Below are positions 14,614 through 16,507 of a stretch of DNA of 16,507 bases, one piece after another. This DNA is from Comamonadaceae bacterium (GTDB taxonomy: Bacteria; Pseudomonadota; Gammaproteobacteria; Burkholderiales; Burkholderiaceae). Numbering within the stretch: position 1 is the first letter of the stretch; each line of letters starts with the position of its first letter. Below the pieces are notes generated by a model. The model saw only the letters and a list, made by a program, of their open reading frames with translations. It did no database searches and was not told the DNA's origin. Location: positions 1-16,507 of the forward strand of contig CANNNB010000026.1 of NCBI GenBank assembly GCA_947505995.1. Reading direction: 5' to 3'. A program made the translations under genes and the position numbers.

Positions 14614-16046
14614 GCAAACAGAATGACACCTCACGAGAAGAGCAGACGCAAGAAGTTATCTTAGGCCGGTCTGATTTACCTACTGGATGGTTGCACATTG
14701 ATGCCCTAGACATCGAGGCACAAGGCATTGCCCGAAGGCCAGATGGCAAAGTTGTTTTTGTAGAAGGCGCTTTGCCCTTTGAAATGGTGTCCGTCAATGT
14801 ACACCGCAAGAAGAACAACTGGGAAGCAGGGGTCGTAACTGCGTTGCACCGTGAGTCGTCTCAACGGGTCAGGCCTGGCTGCTCTCACTTTGGCTTGCAT
14901 ACTGGCGCGTGTGGCGGTTGCAAGATGCAACACTTAGAAGCCAGTGCGCAAGTGGCCGTGAAACAGCGCGTCCTTGAAGACAATTTGTGGCATTTGGGCA
15001 AAGTAAAACCCGAGAACTTGTTGCGGCCCATGGAAGGCCCTACTTGGGGTTATCGTTATCGTGCCCGCATGTCGGTGCGTTATGTTCATAAAAAAGGCGA
15101 GGTCCTCATTGGTTTTCATGAACGCAAAAGCCGTTATGTAGCCGACATCAAAACTTGCCGCGTTTTGCCGCCCAAAATCAGCGCGCTTTTGCTGCCACTG
15201 CGCGAACTTATTTTTGGCATGGACGCCCGTGAAACTGTGCCTCAAATTGAGTTGGCTCAGGGCGATACAGTTACCGCTTTGGTTTTGCGACATCTCGAGC
15301 CCTTAAGCTCAGCCGACGAAGATCGATTGCGTGCATTTGCCCAATTGCATGATGTGCAATGGTGGTTGCAAATTAAGGGGCCAGATACCGTCAAGCTCAT
15401 GGACGAAGGTGGCATCGAGCTTTCATATGACTTGCCTGATTTTGCCCTCCATATGCCCTTCAAGCCCACCGATTTCACGCAGGTCAATCCGCACATCAAT
15501 CGGGTTTTGGTCACACGGGCCTTGCGCCTCCTCAAGCCTGAAGCACACGAGCGAGTCATCGATTGGTTTTGTGGTTTGGGTAATTTCACATTGCCCATTG
15601 CCACAACGGCCAAAGAGGTGGTGGGCATCGAAGGCGCAGAAACTTTGGTGGTCCGCTCGCGTGAAAATTACGAGCACAACCAAAAGCTTCGTGAAGGTGG
15701 CAAACGCTTAGCGACCACATCTTTCATTGCACGCAACTTGTTTGAAATGACCCCTGAAATGCTGATGGCAGATGGCAATGCTGACAAGTGGCTCATTGAT
15801 CCGCCGCGGGAAGGAGCCTTTGCATTGGCAAAGGCGCTGGCTGAGTTACAAGAGAACGACGTCCTTCGAGGTGACTGGCAGTTTCCCAAACGCATTGTCT
15901 ACGTGAGTTGCAACCCAGCCACCTTGGCGCGGGATGCTGGCTTGTTTGTTCACAGGGCGGGTTACCGTTGTGTGAGTGCCGGTGTGGTCAATATGTTTGC
16001 GCACACAGCGCACGTTGAAAGCATGGCCGTCTTTGAACGGCGCTAA
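14610..16046 (+). CDS. rlmD: 23S rRNA (uracil-1939-C5)-methyltransferase RlmD
   Basis: Iron-sulfur RNA methyltransferase (formerly RumA) that makes m5U1939 in 23S rRNA using SAM. The 478-residue product has an N-terminal TRAM RNA-binding domain (about residues 26-80, [16 protein letters not shown]). The Fe-S cysteines are Cys91, Cys101, Cys104 ([10 protein letters not shown]) and probably Cys183 (IKTCRVLP). The C-terminal Rossmann domain has the SAM-binding stretch [12 protein letters not shown], the DPPREG loop and the catalytic Cys434 in [12 protein letters not shown]. The first two cysteines are nine residues apart rather than the five in E. coli RumA, through a short HTGA-type insertion. 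The start codon overlaps the nlpD stop (ATGA). In many proteobacteria rpoS lies just after nlpD; here rlmD follows nlpD directly. Confidence 0.95.
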   Translation: MSKQNDTSREEQTQEVILGRSDLPTGWLHIDALDIEAQGIARRPDGKVVFVEGALPFEMVSVNVHRKKNNWEAGVVTALHRESSQRVRPGCSHFGLHTGACGGCKMQHLEASAQVAVKQRVLEDNLWHLGKVKPENLLRPMEGPTWGYRYRARMSVRYVHKKGEVLIGFHERKSRYVADIKTCRVLPPKISALLLPLRELIFGMDARETVPQIELAQGDTVTALVLRHLEPLSSADEDRLRAFAQLHDVQWWLQIKGPDTVKLMDEGGIELSYDLPDFALHMPFKPTDFTQVNPHINRVLVTRALRLLKPEAHERVIDWFCGLGNFTLPIATTAKEVVGIEGAETLVVRSRENYEHNQKLREGGKRLATTSFIARNLFEMTPEMLMADGNADKWLIDPPREGAFALAKALAELQENDVLRGDWQFPKRIVYVSCNPATLARDAGLFVHRAGYRCVSAGVVNMFAHTAHVESMAVFERR

Positions 16047-16084
16047 ACAAAAAAGCATCTGAGTTCTTTCGAACTCAGATGCTT
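16047..16084 (-). terminator. Strong intrinsic terminator between rlmD and the BI-1 family gene
   Basis: A perfect 14-bp stem, AAGCATCTGAGTTC (16053-16066) and GAACTCAGATGCTT (16071-16084), with a 4-base loop. On the minus strand it is followed by a run of six Ts (complement of 16049-16054), so it best serves the leftward BI-1 gene. On the plus strand only GATGTTG follows, but the hairpin may also end rlmD transcripts. Confidence 0.9.
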
Positions 16085-16118
16085 GATGTTGAAGCTTGAA
16101 AGCTGTGGGCAGCGGAAC

Positions 16119-16507
16119 TTAGTCGCGCTCTCCACCCCAAAGACCCAGCAAGGCCAGCAGGCTTTGGAACACATTGAACAAATCCATGTAAAGCATGAGG
16201 GTGGCGCTGATGTAGTTTGTTTCACCGCCATCCAAAATTTGCTTCAGGTCATACAGCATGTAAGCACTGAAAATACCGATGGCAGCCACAGACAAGGCCA
16301 TCATGCCAGCAGTTGAGCCCACAAAAATGTTGACGATACCGCCCACCATGAGCACCAAAGCGCCCACAAACAGCCATTTGCCCATGCCAGACAAGTCGCG
16401 CTTGATGACACTGGCCAAGACGGACATGACAGCGAATACACCTGCGGTGCCGGCGAAGGCCGTCATGATGAGGTCAGGGCCGTTTTTGAAGCCCAAGACC
16501 ATGGCAA
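16119..16507 (-). CDS. Bax inhibitor-1/YccA family membrane protein (N-terminal part outside window)
   Basis: The C-terminal 129 or so residues of a polytopic inner-membrane protein of the BI-1 (UPF0005, YccA/YbhL) family. The frame continues through the window edge, so the start lies beyond 16507; whole family members are about 220-235 residues. Visible hydrophobic helices include TAFAGTAGVFAVMSVLASV, KWLFVGALVLMVGGIVNIF and MALSVAAIGIFSAYMLYDL, then the conserved YDLKQI, ETNYISATLMLYMDLFNVFQ and a final helix ending LLGLWGGERD. Asp and Glu residues in these helices are conserved in the family, where some members conduct calcium; YccA modulates the FtsH protease in E. coli. The exact role here is undetermined. 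It ends in the strong terminator shared with rlmD. Confidence 0.92.
   Translation of the reverse strand, partial: AMVLGFKNGPDLIMTAFAGTAGVFAVMSVLASVIKRDLSGMGKWLFVGALVLMVGGIVNIFVGSTAGMMALSVAAIGIFSAYMLYDLKQILDGGETNYISATLMLYMDLFNVFQSLLALLGLWGGERD

Overview
The window looks like a chromosomal housekeeping region from a betaproteobacterium of the order Burkholderiales, most likely family Comamonadaceae (a Limnohabitans/Rhodoferax-like freshwater relative). This is inferred from protein style, from uvrC-pgsA, hupB-ppiD and surE-pcm-nlpD-rlmD synteny, and from a base composition near 50% GC; no 16S gene is present to confirm it. No insertion sequence, phage gene, CRISPR array or plasmid feature was found. 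Gene density is high: the longest stretch without a gene is 272 bases (4540-4811).

Layout. (1) 1-4582: uvrC (5' end outside the window), then pgsA, an EamA/DMT permease and a tartrate/D-malate dehydrogenase-like enzyme, packed with overlaps or short gaps and closed by an AT-rich terminator. (2) 4583-7342: the hupB control region (strong extended -10 promoter, upstream inverted repeat, structured leader of about 120 nt), hupB, tRNA-Val(UAC), a terminator, ppiD, tRNA-His(GUG) and another terminator. (3) 7343-11085: a lone Stealth-type sugar-phosphate transferase gene, a pterin-4a-carbinolamine dehydratase and an S9-family serine peptidase, ending in a hairpin shared with the convergent quinone oxidoreductase-like gene. 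(4) 11086-12162: that minus-strand MDR oxidoreductase and a divergent intergenic region carrying the surE promoter. (5) 12163-16084: surE-pcm-nlpD-rlmD, a tight stress/repair/envelope operon with stop-start overlaps, closed by a strong hairpin. (6) 16119-16507: the C-terminal half of a Bax inhibitor-1/YccA-family membrane protein on the minus strand.

How the genes fit together. Most are unlinked housekeeping functions: DNA excision repair (UvrC), anionic phospholipid synthesis (PgsA), nucleoid structure (HU), periplasmic protein folding (PpiD), isoaspartate repair and nucleotide turnover (Pcm, SurE), activation of cell-wall amidases (NlpD) and 23S rRNA methylation (RlmD). Points worth a second look are the absence of rpoS from its usual slot after nlpD, the orphan Stealth gene next to tRNA-His, the structured hupB leader with three TGAGT/ACTCA arms, hupB and tRNA-Val apparently sharing one transcript, and a four-copy heptamer repeat running across the Stealth stop codon. 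I found no convincing new multi-gene system here.
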